DNA of 64,000 bases from Megachile rotundata (GCF_050947335.1 NC_134984.1:8909926-8973925), one strand, 5' to 3'. Positions 12,998 to 25,978 are shown, counted from the stretch's first letter. Numbers and translations are program-made. Notes: generated by a model from the sequence alone, not told the origin.

Positions 12998-14847
12998 TAT
13001 AATAAATAAAGAAATAAATAATATTGAGATTGCTAATGGGTATGATTCTTCTGATTATCGGATATTAAAGATAATCTAGCATGATTGATACTATAACATT
13101 TTGAATCTTAAAAAAGGATATTCAATAAATTATAATTGCGATCAACGAAACATCAAAAAGTATTTGAAACGTTTGTTTATGGTACAACTAATAAAAAATA
13201 AATAATATTTTCGTTTGTACTAAAAAAATAAATTATACTTTCAGGTTTATTTAAGAGTTATGTTGATTATTAAATATTAAAGATATTCCAACTTTATTTT
13301 TTGGAATTTCGATAAATTATAATTATCTATCAACGAAGCGTTTAGAAATCTTCGAAAACGATTTCTAGCCTTCACTCAAAATGACGCCATTTTGGCGAGA
13401 GATAAGAATAACTTAGTTCTGTTCTGATTACAATCATGTTGATATTTTACATTATATTGGTGGAAAATAGTATCAAATTAATATAAAAAATACGTATAAT
13501 TGTAGTAAAAATAGTGTCTAATAATTAAGAAAGGAATGCATATATAAATATTAGTAATTAATCAGTAATAATTGAATAACTGAGCACAAGTCTAATTCGT
13601 AGTTACATGCCAAGGAGTTAATAGGGTCTACAGTTTACAACGTATGTAAAAAGTCATTTAAAAAAGTTTACTAAAAATAAACCATAATTTTGACACAATC
13701 CAAAGAAGCAGTTTTTTTGCAACAATTATTTTGTTTATGGAAGAGGCTTATAGGAGAATATAATCTCGGTAAAAATATGCAGATTGATAATAATTGATAG
13801 GATTATTCTTGAATAAACTCATTACAAACCGAAATATCGTTTATTTTTTAAAATATGTTTCAAATACTTTGTTATGCCACTGTATACAGTACATCTACAG
13901 TAAAATGTCGATTATTTATGCTGGGGAAATAAAATCGATGTGGTAAGCGGTTTTTCGAATAATCGGTTTATAACCAAATTTGTAAATATGTCATGAAACC
14001 ATGTGAAATAAAACAATTTTTAAATATGAATTTATTGATCAGAGTGTGAGCAGTGTTCAATAGCGAAACATATTTCCGATGAAATAACGTGCTAATACTC
14101 AGAGTCAATTGTCAGAATGATTTATTGCATGACAAGATACGTAATAACCGATTTAGGATAACTGTATCTAATATTAATCTAATTATAACCCGATATTAGT
14201 ATTAATTATATCTAATTTTGAAAGAGCTATTTAGCAAAAAATAGCGGCATGTCTTTCGAAAGAAACTAACGTTAAAACATACATAAATATTTGTCTGTTA
14301 ACGTTAACGATACAAAAATTTAAGAGTTTTTAAATTACAATGGAAACTGTAAAAGTAGTTGAAGACTGAATTAGAAAAATGGTACATAATATGAATTACG
14401 TAAAAAATTTGTAATTTGAAAAAACTTAAGATGAGAAAACTTCAGTTTTATTACGAAACATGAATATTTATTTAAACAAAAACAGACGCGTTAATACTTT
14501 TCCCTGATATTATCAATTATATATTTGCTCCGTTGTAATCACTTACATATTTTCTCCGTTATGATTATTGCAATATACTTCGAATAGCAAAAATATTTTG
14601 TGTAATATCATGCAGTATTAACAGGAAACATGTACCGAATATGGAACATGCTGCATTTAACGTACGCTCAACGTGTTCCACATGGCGTACATATAGGGTG
14701 TCCCAGATTTTACCACCAAACTTTACTTACAATTTCATATACAAAAATACGAAAAATTATTGCAGTAATATTATATTATTTTGAGGTCTAAAATTGATAA
14801 GCTGCGGCAATCTTTTTTTATCTCATGGTGCATTGAACAAGAGTACA

Positions 14848-16310
14848 TTATGTCGGATCAGATACATTTTCATTTGAATAATTTTATATTACACTTCCTA
14901 CAGTTGGTTTACCAGATGAATTGCTCATTCTCTGTTATGACAAATGCACAAAGAATATAATTTCTGAAAAAGCTCTGCAATAGTTAAATGTTATTCAATG
15001 AGTCAAATTTCAAGAATTAATTCACTGTGAAATTTCACTACTATTTCCTAATTTAGACGACAGTTTTTAAATATTCCAATTATTACCAAAAGTAAATCTG
15101 ATTATTGACATTAGCCTTTTTTCAAAAATAAACACGCAAATTTCATGAACATTCTCTTATTGAGTCTTGCAAGCGACATTTATTTTTAACCCTGCTAAGC
15201 AGGTAGACCGACTAATAAAATCCCACTGACTCACTCGCTAACTCATCAAAAGGTTAGGGCACCTCTCGACGTACCGGAAGGATATGGGTTTTTTTGTTCG
15301 ATACCTTTCGTCAACGATTGGCAACACAAAAACTGCCAAACGTTCAAATTTCCCACTCCAACGAAAGTTATAGGGATAAAAGCACCCATATGCATGAAGT
15401 ATGCAAAACCGTAAGAATGCCGAAAGTCTTCTCCCAAACCAAAATTTGGAAGTGAAGCTAAGTGAGTTATACATACATTGATACAAAAGAAAAGAAATAA
15501 ATATATTGTGTATCTAAAAGTTAAAAATAAAATCAATTCTTTTCCACTTAAAGCATTTCAAAGAAATCAGAGCTTGAAAGCCAGAAGGGGGACCAAAGTC
15601 CAAATTGTCAAGCTAGCTACTGAAGGGTTGGATAATAAATGCGCAGGATATTGAAAAATTGTTACAAGTTACAACAGGTGGAAATCTTTCCAACGACGAT
15701 CTAAAAGGTCAACTTTGGTGACCGAATTCTTTAAGTATTATTTTTGGAGATCTTTGGGGCCTCTGGTGGAAAATTAGCTTCGGTTATCCTTGTTCATCTT
15801 ATTGTATATTGGCAAGGCGGGACAAGAATAGTAGATATTTAGTTTTCAACCATGTGGAAAAATACGATGTCGTTTCACCAGGACAAAGCCAAGAAACAAT
15901 ATTTTGTCATGATTTATTTTCCAAAATATTCTTTGTATAATTCTTCGGTGCGGTAAAGAGCGCTTTCTTGAAAAAATGGTACGTGAACAAATTTCTTTTA
16001 TGAAAACTTGCATATTTCCTTTTCGTGAAGTTTTAAGGGTAAGATTGCAAAATCGGGGTTGACGTACTGAAGAATTTTACAAAGAATATTTTGGAAGAGA
16101 AATCGTGACAAGATAATGTTTTTCAGCCGCAAAGTCCTGGCAATACAGAGTCGCATTTTTTCCCCATTTTTGAATACCAAATATCTACTACCCTTGCCTC
16201 TCCTGACTAAAACAACATAAGATAAACACAGATTGCCGGAGCTTATTAATTTTCTACCATAGTCGCTGAAAATCATACTCAGAGTATTCGTTCATCAAAG
16301 TTAACCTTAA
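14848..16310 (-). mobile_element. Dispersed 1.5-kb foldback repeat, copy 1
   Basis: Matches 42553-44018 in inverse orientation over about 1.46 kb (shared ccagatgaattgctcattct, gtaccggaaggatatggg-type blocks). It contains its own inverted arms, about 15711-15957 against 16062-16306, sharing the ttccaaaatattctttgta block. Short open frames in it (for example 15246-15536) have no recognisable domain and are not called as genes. Class is unknown; target site and termini are not clear. Confidence 0.75.
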
Positions 16311-16714
16311 TTTTGTTATAACTCATTTATTTATCAGTATTTTTCTCCCTCCCTTAAGATATTACAAATATTATAGATATTTATTACTTGAGAGTAATAG
16401 TCATCAAATTTTCTTTAAAATATTAATAGCAGAAACCACATATCAACGAAATTTTAACGGTAGAAATGCACTTTACAGATCATTGATTCGTTATCTAATG
16501 TAATGATTCCAGCAACACGGATGATATAACAGATTTACCACTTCATTTAATTGGCCCGCATAGTTCAAAACCTCAAGAATCACGTCGAAACAGGAATAGG
16601 ATTATTATAGTTTCAAACTGAGGTCGAAAATGGAATACATTTATCCGTTGTGGTTTTCAATGAGCGATCTCTATTTTGTAGTTTATTATACAGACAATTA
16701 TTTTAGTGGAAGTA

Positions 16715-16938
16715 TTATAGTGGAACTACCGACATTAAGTGCTCGTTTATCAAAGAATGAGAAATAAAATGAAAAGGGAAATAAATAAATACTAAAGCAT
16801 CAAGTAACATATAGAACTAGTTTTTACCTTAACAAAATATGACAGACATTTCCATAAAATCATGATAATAAAATTTTGTAATATAAAATGAGAAATCTGA
16901 AACTAGTCATTTTGACTGGTTGGTAGTTCTAGTGTTAA
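16715..16938. mobile_element. TTAA-type MITE, family A copy 3 (diverged)
   Basis: Left end tagtggaactaccgacatta, right end ggttggtagttctagtg followed by TTAA. It aligns loosely with the copies at 10634 and 11125. Confidence 0.5.
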
Positions 16939-17099
16939 TAATGTAAGTTATAGCAATTTTAGACCGGACCGTGAATTATGATGTAATGAAATTAAATAAT
17001 TATCTGTTTATAAATTTAAAAGAAAAACATCAGTAGGTGAAACAAATGCATGTTTATATATCTTCGAAATCGAAAAGAAAGAAAGTATAAAAGTATGAA

Positions 17100-17880
17100 A
17101 ATTAAGAACTGGAAAATTATGGATTTGGAGATTTAGGAATTTGGAAATTTAGAAATTGGGAAATTTAGAATTTTAGAAATTTAGAAATTGAGAAATTGAG
17201 AAATTTGGAAATTTAGTAATTGGGAAATTTAGAAATTGGGAAATTTAGTAATTGAGAAATTTGGAAATTTAAGAATTTAGGAATTTAGAAATTGAGAAAT
17301 TGGGAAATTTAGAAATTTGGAAAATTAGAAATTGGGAAATTCAGAAATTTGGAAATTTAACAATTGAGAAATTTGGAAATTTAGAAATTGGGAAATTTAG
17401 AAATTTGGAAAATTAGAAATTTGGAAATTTAGAAATTGAGAAATTTAGAAATTGAGAAATTTAGACATTGGGAAATTTAGTAATTGAGAAATTTGGAAAT
17501 TTAAGAATTTAGGAATTTAGAAATTTGGAAATTTGGAAATTTAAGAATTTAAGAATTTAAGAATTTAAGAATTTGGAAATTTAGGAATTTGGAAATTTAA
17601 GAATTTAGAAATTTGGAAATTTGGAAATTTAAAAATTTAAGAATTTAGAAATTTAATAATTTGGAATTTTGAAAATATGGGAATTTAGTAATTTGAAATT
17701 TTTGAAATTTTAAAACTTGAGAATTTGTGGACTTGAAAATTTCGAAATTTAGAAACTCGAAATATTGGACATTTTTAATTCAGTAATTTAGTAATTTAGT
17801 AATTTGGAAATTTGGAAGTTTGGAAGTTTGGAACCTTAGAAATTTAGAAATTGTGGAATTTCAGATCTTGAAAATTTGGT
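17100..17880. repeat. Octamer repeat island D
   Basis: About 780 bp of agaaattt, ggaaattt, gagaaattg and gggaaattt units with 8-9-bp spacing, almost uninterrupted from about 17125 to 17660. No gene. Confidence 0.9.
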
Positions 17881-18899
17881 CATATGTTGACAAGTTGCAG
17901 ATTTTTAAAGTTTCTAAATTTTCAAATTTAATAGTCCACACATGTAGTACGAAGGTGGAATTTTTTTACCTAGTATCGTAATTTTCCTTAAAAAATCATG
18001 TTCAATAATTCACTTCACCCTTCACAATTTTTCCTCGGCTAAACGTACAACTAACACGTCATGACTTACGAGTTTACATACTGATGTACCATACTGTTGC
18101 GTCAATACACATACCTGCTAGCACAGATATTGTCTTTGATTTGTAACATTAAAACAAACAATACTTTTGTTAACCCATTCTAGAAAATATTGCCGATATT
18201 ATCGTGCCATAATAACAGTTAAATATCGTGACATAAGCATTGCTCAGGTCATAATTAATCAGGATGTGGACTCGAATAGTACAAACGGCAATAATAGGAA
18301 CGTGGACTTTGAACTTTCTATTAAAACTCATTAACATGCCAGTAATTGAAGTGCTTTTTACCTGAAATATAATCTGATTCCGCGGATTTAGTGGGATCAA
18401 AACGAGGATTGTATCTTGTTTCTTACTGTTCGCAAGATTCAAACGGAAGCTTTAGATAAACGAACTTGAGCACTTTGAATATTGCATTTCTCTGCTATTT
18501 AACTCTGGACGAGCGTACTCCACTTTTGTTCAGCCAACGTTGGATGAAAGACGGTGTTTTAAAGCGAGAGATTTATTCCGTGCGAACATAAGTTAAAGTG
18601 AAGATTGCTGTTAGCAGTTGGACGAGTATTACATGGTTTGCTGAATAAAAAAACTGTGCTGGTTCACTTTCAAGGATTCATAGAAGCATTTAATATTTAA
18701 AGTTTAATTAATCTGCTCTCAAGGAGATTTGAATTTATTTCTGATTTGAAAAATGTTATTAATATGATAATATTTATATGAGAAAAATGATATTGGAAAT
18801 ACTTGGAGTTGATTGATCACACGCTTATCAGGAACGTGCAGGGAAAATGGCGATATAGGACACGCCGTTCAATGATTTTTTCATTTTTTACGTTTTTTA

Positions 18900-19254
18900 A
18901 TCTGTTCAGAAGCTGAGAATATGGAAATTCGACAATTTGGGAATTTAAAGATTTAAAAATTTGAGAATATGGGAATTGGAGAAATTGAAGATTTAGAAAT
19001 TTCAAGGTTGAAAATTGAAGAAAAATAGAAATTGAAAAATTTGAAAATTTCAGGGTTTTAAACATTTTTTAATTTGTAAAAGGCATATGAGAATTAGAAA
19101 ATCTGAAAGTTTTAGCATATGAGAATTTAGAAATTTAGAAATTTGAAATATAGAAATATAGAAAATTAAAAATTAAAAATTTAGTAAAAAAAGTTTAAGA
19201 GTATAAAAAATTGTAACTCTATAAAACAGGAATTTGAAAATTTGAAAATTTAAG
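18900..19254. repeat. Octamer repeat island E interrupted by the BEL/Pao insertion
   Basis: Degenerate gaaattt / gaaaattt units continue right up to the 5' LTR. The retrotransposon target duplication ttaag (19250-19254) is the last base block of this island. Confidence 0.7.
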
Positions 19255-20379
19255 TGTTACGGATAGAACTGGCCAATTGAGGCATTTCAGAGCATGGGAT
19301 GAGAATTTAAAGATAAACATAAGATTTAATGAATTTAGCGGGGTTTTCGGGGACGACTGGTCAAAAGCAGCAGGCATGGCGAGTTTCCATGCCTCGAAGC
19401 CCTACGTGCACGGGGAAACCTGTGGCCGTATTCGTCGAACACCATGAGTGTCTCGGCATGAAAAACACCATCGTAGCACCGGGGGTAACCAATCCGCCCG
19501 GGAGTGGTGGTGCTCACCAAAACACCGAGGGCCACTCCGCTCGGGAGAGGTGAGAACCCGGGCGGGGGCGAGCTTGCTTGCCCTGCGCTCCGGCTAGCTG
19601 TCTGCGGGATCGGTCGCACTCGAAGACGATAGATAATTAATTTTCTAAGAAATGTACACGTGCGTGGTGCACGTGGCAATGGCACGTGGCAAAAGTGGCA
19701 CGTGGCACATGCTCTGAAATTCCGAGAAAAATGCCAATTAATAAGTATTTGATCCACCGCGAAATGCCGGCGAACCCAGGTGCGCACTTCGGCAAAAAAG
19801 AAAGGCACTCCTCGGCGACGTCTCCTGATGCGTAATTTTCGAGAAACGAGTACAAAGGCGCGGACCGCTCCGTTTGACGGCGGGTACCGGCAAGTGCCGG
19901 CGCGACATCGGTATCGGCGCGCGGCGTGGCGGCGCGGCGGCTCGGCCGCAAAGGGCGGGCGGCATCGCAAGGATCGGTCGTAGAGGGATGACCGCGAAGC
20001 CAAGGTCGACGGAGGGCACGTGGCAGATTTCGAAGAAATCGGGTGGTTGCTAGGAGACGTCGTAGGGGAGTGAAACGTATAAAATAAGCGAGGGCACCGG
20101 GCCCGCGCTTCACTTCGATTCATTCTCTTATATTTGTTGCTACGCGTTTCATTCTTTATATTTACGAGGCTTCACTTATAACTTGTCACTACGGGACATA
20201 CTTGTTGTCATTACGGACTTTACTTATATTTTGCAAAGACTTTCGTTGCGGGATCAAATATTTCGGCTTTGATTGTAATATTGATGTCACACGCAGATTA
20301 AATTATAATACGTGGGTTATATAATAATTGAAATAAACTGTGCGTATTCACCGTCGAAAAATTGAGTTGTTCTGATACA
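19255..20379 (+). repeat. 5' LTR of the BEL/Pao element
   Basis: 1125 bp. It contains a TATA box (tataaaat, 20078-20085), a polyadenylation signal near 20332 and five CACGTG palindromes (19657, 19670, 19683, 19699, 20017). Open frames antisense to the LTR, up to 262 codons, occur in both LTRs but show no domain and are not called. Confidence 0.95.
20078..20085 (+). promoter_or_regulatory. TATA box of the 5' LTR promoter
   Basis: tataaaat in a GC-rich U3-like context, upstream of the AT-rich R/U5-like part. The identical motif in the 3' LTR is at 26803-26810. Confidence 0.7.
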
Positions 20380-20384
20380 ATTTT

Positions 20385-20402
20385 TGGTGCCGAAACCCGG
20401 GA
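20385..20402 (+). promoter_or_regulatory. tRNA primer-binding site of BEL/Pao
   Basis: tggtgccgaaacccggga lies five bases after the LTR end. It begins TGG, the complement of a tRNA CCA end. The matching tRNA was not identified. Confidence 0.85.
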
Positions 20403-20490
20403 CACTTTGACCGGACAGACGGTGTTTGACGCGATATCGTGACTTGTGTGGAAGTGCGAGTGACACACAAAGTGGACTTTACTCGAGACA

Positions 20491-22044
20491 ATGGTACGAG
20501 GAAAACGAGCAGCAGCCCAGCAGTCAGGGAAGCAGCCAGCGGCCAAGCGGGGCAGACCAGCGAAGGCGAGAGCATTGGCAGATCCAGGACCAGGACCGGC
20601 AACCATGGAGGACAAAGATTCTGCGGGGCCTTCCAGGGCACCGTCTCCCATCCTACCTGTCATCCGACAGGGGCGTCGGGCAACAAGGACCACTGGGAAC
20701 CAGCGGCAGCAGGAGCTGCCAGGAGGCAGCGGTCACGGAGCGGGATGGCAGCAGCGACCCACGGAGGCGAGCATCCCATCCGCAGCCGACGAGGACACGG
20801 ACTTCTCCGACGAGGCGGAGGAAATCCAGGGCAGCGAGGACGACAGGGCAACGCATCAGCCATGGAGCAACAGCACCGCGTTACCAGTAAGGCGTCAGCG
20901 AAACGTGAGTGAGCAATCCTTTATTGACCCGGCTGATCGACTATCCGCGGCTATCGAACGTACGTTAGCGGCGGTACGTGAAGCGTCGCTCGCAGGGGAA
21001 GGAAGTTCGCGATTAGTAAATCGTCTCACAACCGCGAAAGCGTTACCTAGCTTCTCCGGTGATCCCTTAGAGTGGCTACACTTTAAGGAGGCATATATAT
21101 CGTCATCCGAATCGGGCGGATACTCGGACCGCGAAAACATTGCACGATTGTTCGATGCCCTAAAGGGCGAGGCGCGCGACGTGGTTAAAACTTTGCTCGC
21201 GAGTAGCCGCGACGCGGACACAATAATAAAGACGTTAGAATTACATTTCGGGAATAAACGGGCCGCTGCCGAGAAAATCGTCGCGGAGTTAAAGACATTA
21301 CCGGAGATAGATTCGGGGAGAATTTCGCTCGTACAATTCGCGACAAAGTTACGCAGTGCAGTGGTAGCGTTTAAAACGTTTAGGTTATTAGGGTACCTGC
21401 ACAGCCCCGAACTAGTAAAATCCGTGGGACATAAGATACCGATAGCGTTGCGATATGCATATAACCGGTACGCCGTAAGCGTTAGAGAAGAGAAATCGGA
21501 ACTCGAGAAACTCGCGGATTTCATATACGCGGAAGCCGAATTAGCTACGGAAGCCGGGATTTTTGATATCGATTTCACGACGGAACGACCGACACAAAGG
21601 GTAGATCGCGGCGCGTTCGGTGGATCGCGGCGGTCGTCGGCGAAAACGGCTGTGGTATGCGTAGCAGAACGGCGAGATAGGCGCGTAGAAACAAACGCGA
21701 CGGAAACTCGTAAATGTGCGTTTTGCAAAAAGGATAATCACCCGTCGCCGAAATGCCTCTTCTTTGCCCGTGAGCCCGTGAGTAAGCGCTGGGACCTCGT
21801 GAAAAAGTACAACCTATGCTTCGGGTGCTTGAGGCCCGGTCATTCAAGAAACGATTGCAAGAGTGAGATGTGTAAGGTCTGCAAGAGGCAGCATCACATC
21901 CTGTTGCATAAATATGTCGACGCAAATAGTGCGGAAAATGAGGCTCAGCGCGGGGCGATATCCGGGGGAGAGAGTGCGTCGGGCAGGGCATACGTCGCGA
22001 GCGACAACAGGTCGGGGGAAAATCGCGGTTCCATAGATAGCTGA
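20491..22044 (+). CDS. gag: BEL/Pao Gag protein (517 aa)
   Basis: This is the structural protein that packages the retrotransposon RNA. The ATG at 20491 is the first good start after the primer-binding site. The N-terminal ~150 residues are low-complexity and charged. Residues ~170-330 (LPSFSGDPLEWLHFKEAY, LFDALKGEARDVVKTLL) match the gag region of BEL/Pao elements (DUF1759 type). The C-terminal part has three cysteine/histidine knuckles, including CFGCLRPGHSRNDC. The frame ends at a TGA at 22042-22044, but the same frame stays open beyond it into the protease. In many BEL/Pao elements gag and pol are one frame, so the TGA is either a readthrough site or an inactivating change. Confidence 0.92.
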   Translation: MVRGKRAAAQQSGKQPAAKRGRPAKARALADPGPGPATMEDKDSAGPSRAPSPILPVIRQGRRATRTTGNQRQQELPGGSGHGAGWQQRPTEASIPSAADEDTDFSDEAEEIQGSEDDRATHQPWSNSTALPVRRQRNVSEQSFIDPADRLSAAIERTLAAVREASLAGEGSSRLVNRLTTAKALPSFSGDPLEWLHFKEAYISSSESGGYSDRENIARLFDALKGEARDVVKTLLASSRDADTIIKTLELHFGNKRAAAEKIVAELKTLPEIDSGRISLVQFATKLRSAVVAFKTFRLLGYLHSPELVKSVGHKIPIALRYAYNRYAVSVREEKSELEKLADFIYAEAELATEAGIFDIDFTTERPTQRVDRGAFGGSRRSSAKTAVVCVAERRDRRVETNATETRKCAFCKKDNHPSPKCLFFAREPVSKRWDLVKKYNLCFGCLRPGHSRNDCKSEMCKVCKRQHHILLHKYVDANSAENEAQRGAISGGESASGRAYVASDNRSGENRGSIDS

Positions 22045-22323
22045 CTAGACGGGCAAAGCGTATTGCTGAAAATTATAGCGGTACGCGCGGGTGGGCCGAA
22101 GCGAACAATAGATACATTCGCGTTACTAGACGAGGGTTCCACGGTCACCCTGATAGACGATAGGCTGGCGCGAGACCTAGGGGTAAAGGGTTCGCGAATA
22201 GACGTGTCTATAAAAGGAATAGGCGAAGGAGAAATTCGATTAGAGAATAGCAAAAAAGTAGATTTTGACGTAGAGGGGATCTTCGGCACACACCGGATCC
22301 GCGGAGCGATAACCGTAAAAAAA
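22045..22323 (+). pseudogene. BEL/Pao aspartic protease segment, in the gag frame
   Basis: It directly continues the gag frame after the TGA. It encodes the retroviral-type aspartyl protease core, with the motif FALLDEGSTVTLIDDRLARD, which matures the element's polyprotein. The frame then loses homology at the run of seven A at 22317-22323. Downstream protein similarity resumes in the next frame, so protease and reverse transcriptase are split by one base. It is treated as a broken part of pol. Confidence 0.8.
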
Positions 22324-25300
22324 TCTGAAGTTTCCCACACAGTCGATCAGCCGGGACATTATTGCGCGGGTACACGGTGCCGCCAAAGACGTGGAGACCC
22401 GACCGTACCACGGAGCACGAGTAGAATTATTAATCGGTCAAGACAATTGGGACCTAATCGTAACACGGGAACTGCGCGAGATAATAGGTACAGATTTGGC
22501 GGTTTCGCGCTCCCGTCTTGGCTGGACCGTACATGGGTCCGCGGAATGCTCCTCACGAGCGGTATACAAAATAGAGGGAAGCGAATACCAATGTACAGGG
22601 GAGGCTCTGACTTCTTTAGACGATTTAGTAAAGGGTTATTTCGCGCTAGAATATACCGGAATAAAGGATAGCGTCGCGTGTAAAGGCGAGCAGGATCGCG
22701 CGTTGCGGATACTAGAGGAAACTAGTTCGCGTAAGGGAAAAATCTGGGAAACGGGCCTCTTATGGAAGGACGATCACGCGCCGAGCACGAACGGTTTGTC
22801 TACTGCGCGGAAAAGGTTAGAATTATTAGAACGAAGGTTAGATCGCGATCCCGAATATGCACGTTTATATTACCAGGAAATGCAGCGCTTTCTGGATCAG
22901 GGTTACGCTCAAAGGGTTGAGAAAACGTGGGAGCGGGATAGGACGTGGTATCTACCGCACTTCGGAGTGCGAAACGTAAACAAGCCAAATAAAGTTCGAT
23001 TAGTTTTCGATGCCGCGGCAAAAACCGGAGGAATAAGTTTGAACGACCAGCTGATGTCAGGTCCGGACCTATTAAAATCATTGCCGGGAATATTAATTCG
23101 GTTTAGACAATACGCGGTCGCGGTGAAGGCGGACATTTCAGATATGTTCCTACGCGTGCAAATTCGGGAAAGCGATCGTGGTGCGCAAAGATTCCTATGG
23201 CGAGGAAAAGACAGGAATAGAGAACCGGACATTTACGAGATGTCGACGTTAATCTTCGGCGCCAAATCATCCCCGTGTAGCGCGATCTACGTCAAAGATA
23301 AGAATGCGAAAGACTGTAATGAAGCTCACCCGGAGGCAGTTAGAAGTATTATTAATGATAGCTATATGGACGATTTCTTATCGAGTCGAAGAACCGTGCG
23401 CGAAGCGGCAGAGCTCGTTCGGGATGTAATCGCGATAAACGCGCGAGCGAATTTCGCCATGCATGGTTGGGCGAGCAACAAGGTAGAGGTCTTGCGAAAT
23501 TCCGTCGATCACGGGCAACGGTTAGAGCAGGGCGACATGCGGTTAGGCGACCGAGGGGGAGAGAGGGTCCTCGGTCTTTTCTGGGACACACAGACTGACG
23601 AACTCAAATTCAATGTCGAGTTAAAGAACATACCAAAAGAAATCCTGCTAGGCGAAAAGAAGCCCACCAAACGAGAGTTCTTACGCGTTATCATGTCGGT
23701 TTTCGATCCGCTCGGTATCCTCGCGCCGTTCACGTTAAAGTCAAAAATCATCATGCAGGAAATATGGCGAAGCGGTATAAATTGGGACGACCCACTACGG
23801 GAGGAAGATTTTGTCCGTTGGCGCAAGTGGGTGTCCATGATAGACAGGGTAAAAGAATGCCGGATGCCGAGGTGTTACGGGGTAACGGAATCGCGGGAGT
23901 CAGAAGCGCAACTCCACGTGTTTTGCGACGCGAGCTTAACGGCTTACGCGGCGGTAGCCTATCTGCGGTTCGAAAACGAAAATGAGTCTGAATCCGCGCA
24001 CGTTTCCTTGATCATGGCCAAAAGTAGAGTCGCGCCGTTAAAACCGTTGACGATACCGCGATTAGAGTTACAGGCGGCCCTGATGGGGACAAGACTCGCG
24101 ACGTTCGTAGAAAAGGAGCTAGACATTAAAATTAGTAGACGAGTTTTTTGGTCAGATTCGACTACCGTGATTTCGTGGATCAGATCGGAGCCGCGGACGC
24201 GTCAAGTATTCGTAGCGAACCGTTTAGGAGAGATCGGGGAAAACACGCGGACGACGGAGTGGCGATGGGTTCCGACCGGTCAGAATCCCGCGGACGACGC
24301 GACGCGCTTCGAAAATAGCTCCGAATTTATAAGCCCGCGATGGTTTGAAGGCCCGGAATTTTTGCGACGTCCGGAATCCGAATGGCCGATAGAAAAAACG
24401 TTGACCGCAAAAGAGAAGGCGACAATCGACGGATTGGAGCAGCGGAAAGCGTGCGTCTACGTGGCGGCGACGGTAAAAGCAGAATTTTCGCTACCGATAA
24501 GATTGATGGGTTGGCGCGGTCTTCTCGTCATCGCGCGACGAGTACACGCGATCGTCGGTCGTTGGAAGGGGAAGAACACCGTGAAAGAACCGTTGGAAAT
24601 AGTTCAGATAGGGGAACAATATTGGTACCGCGTTATCCAGGAAGAATATTTCGGAGCTGAGATAGTTGCGTTGAGAAACGGCCGTAATATCAACAAGGGA
24701 AGTAAAATCGCCGGTTTAGATCCATACGTAGACGAACAGGGAATTTTAAGGGCCAACGGGCGCGTAACGGCAACGGGACTTGAGGGCTTTGACAACCGAC
24801 CAATCATACTTGAGGGTCGACACCCCGCGACAAAATTACTAATTGCAGAATATCATCGGAAGTTCTATCACGCGAGTAGCGACGCGGTAGTCAACGAATT
24901 AAGGCAAAAATACCATATAATCGGTCTTCGACGCGTTTTACGTTCGCTCATAAGTAGGTGTATCGTATGTCGTATACGGCGAGGCAGGCCACAGAACCCG
25001 CTGATGTCCGCGCTACCGGTCGGGCGTGTAGCTTTTCGGCAAAGACCCTTTACACACTGTGGGGTCGACTATTTCGGACCATTGATGGTAAAGATCGGGC
25101 GGCGAAGAGAGAAACGTTGGGGAGTGTTGTTTACGTGTCTCACGACAAGGGCCATCCACTTAGAGATCGCGCATTCGCTAAGTGCTAGTTCGGCCATAAT
25201 GGCATTACAAAGACTAGCGGCGCGGAGAGGCACACCGCAGGTAGTCTACAGCGACAATGGGACGAATTTCCGGGGCGCGGACAAGGAGCTGAAAGACGCG

Positions 25301-25954
25301 ACCGTGAGTATGGACCGAGCTAAGATCGAGGAATACGCATTGTCGAAACGCGTGAAATGGGTTTTCAACCCCCCTGACGCACCGCATATGGGTGGGGCGT
25401 GGGAACGATTGATTAGGTCGGTAAAAACCGCGTTAAACGTGATTTTAAGGGAACAAGCACCCTCCGAAGAAGTTCTTTCTACGCTCTTTGCAGAAGCCGA
25501 ACATTCGGTAAACTCGCGGCCGCTCACGCACGTGTCGTTAGACCCTCGCGATAAAGAGGCACTGACGCCAAATCATTTCCTGATAGGATCGTCCTCGGGT
25601 GAGGTTCAGCTAGGTAGATATGATTTTCAAAATGTATGTTTGCGAAAACAGTGGCGAACAGCGCAGAGTTTCGCGGAGGCGTTTTGGAAACGATGGTTGC
25701 GCGAATATTTACCTACGCTCGTACCGCGAAAGAAATGGACCGAAAAGGAAAATCCCTTAGAAGTAGGCGATATAGTGTTGATCGTAGATTTACAAGCACC
25801 GCGAAATAGTTGGCGAAAAGGGACCGTTACACGAGTATTTCCCGGTGTAGATAAAGAAGTCAGAGTGGCCGAGGTGCGCACACGAACGGGTGATTTTATA
25901 CGTCCGGCACGAAAACTAATAAAACTACTAGGAATAAATGAGGTACAAAATTAA
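22324..25954 (+). CDS. pol: BEL/Pao Pol: reverse transcriptase, RNase H, integrase
   Basis: A continuous frame runs to TAA at 25954 (homology starts just after the A7 run; the longest open frame is reported from 22391). It begins after the protease with the BEL-type linker (VELLIGQDNWDLIV). Reverse transcriptase has the catalytic KADISDMF and SYMDDFL motifs. RNase H shows VFCDASLTAYAAVAY, the ELQAALMG helix and WSDSTTVISW. Integrase has an HHCC zinc region (EYHRKFYH through CIVC) and the catalytic triad context DYFGP, YSDNGTNF and GAWERLIRSV, followed by the C-terminal GDIVLI / WRKGTV domain. All catalytic residues are present, so this part looks functional. The start depends on how the frame break is bridged. 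Confidence 0.93.
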
Positions 25955-25967
25955 ATGAATTTTGTAC

Positions 25968-25978
25968 GAGGGGGAGGA
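25968..25978 (+). promoter_or_regulatory. Polypurine tract
   Basis: gagggggagga lies one base before the 3' LTR. It would prime plus-strand DNA synthesis of the element. Confidence 0.8.

Noticed and set aside
13891..14180. Possible pogo/Tigger-type MITE (cagtaaaatgtcgattat start)
   Set aside because: The putative right end matches the left only weakly and no target duplication is clear, so it is not called.
15246..15536. 96-codon minus frame, mirrored at 43325-43525
   Set aside because: Present in two copies of a foldback repeat but broken by different stops, with no recognisable domain.
19335..20123. 262-codon frame antisense to the 5' LTR, repeated at 26060-26848
   Set aside because: GC-rich LTR by-product: Arg/Pro/Ser-rich with no domain, present in both LTRs only because they are copies. 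Overlapping frames in the same block are equally open.
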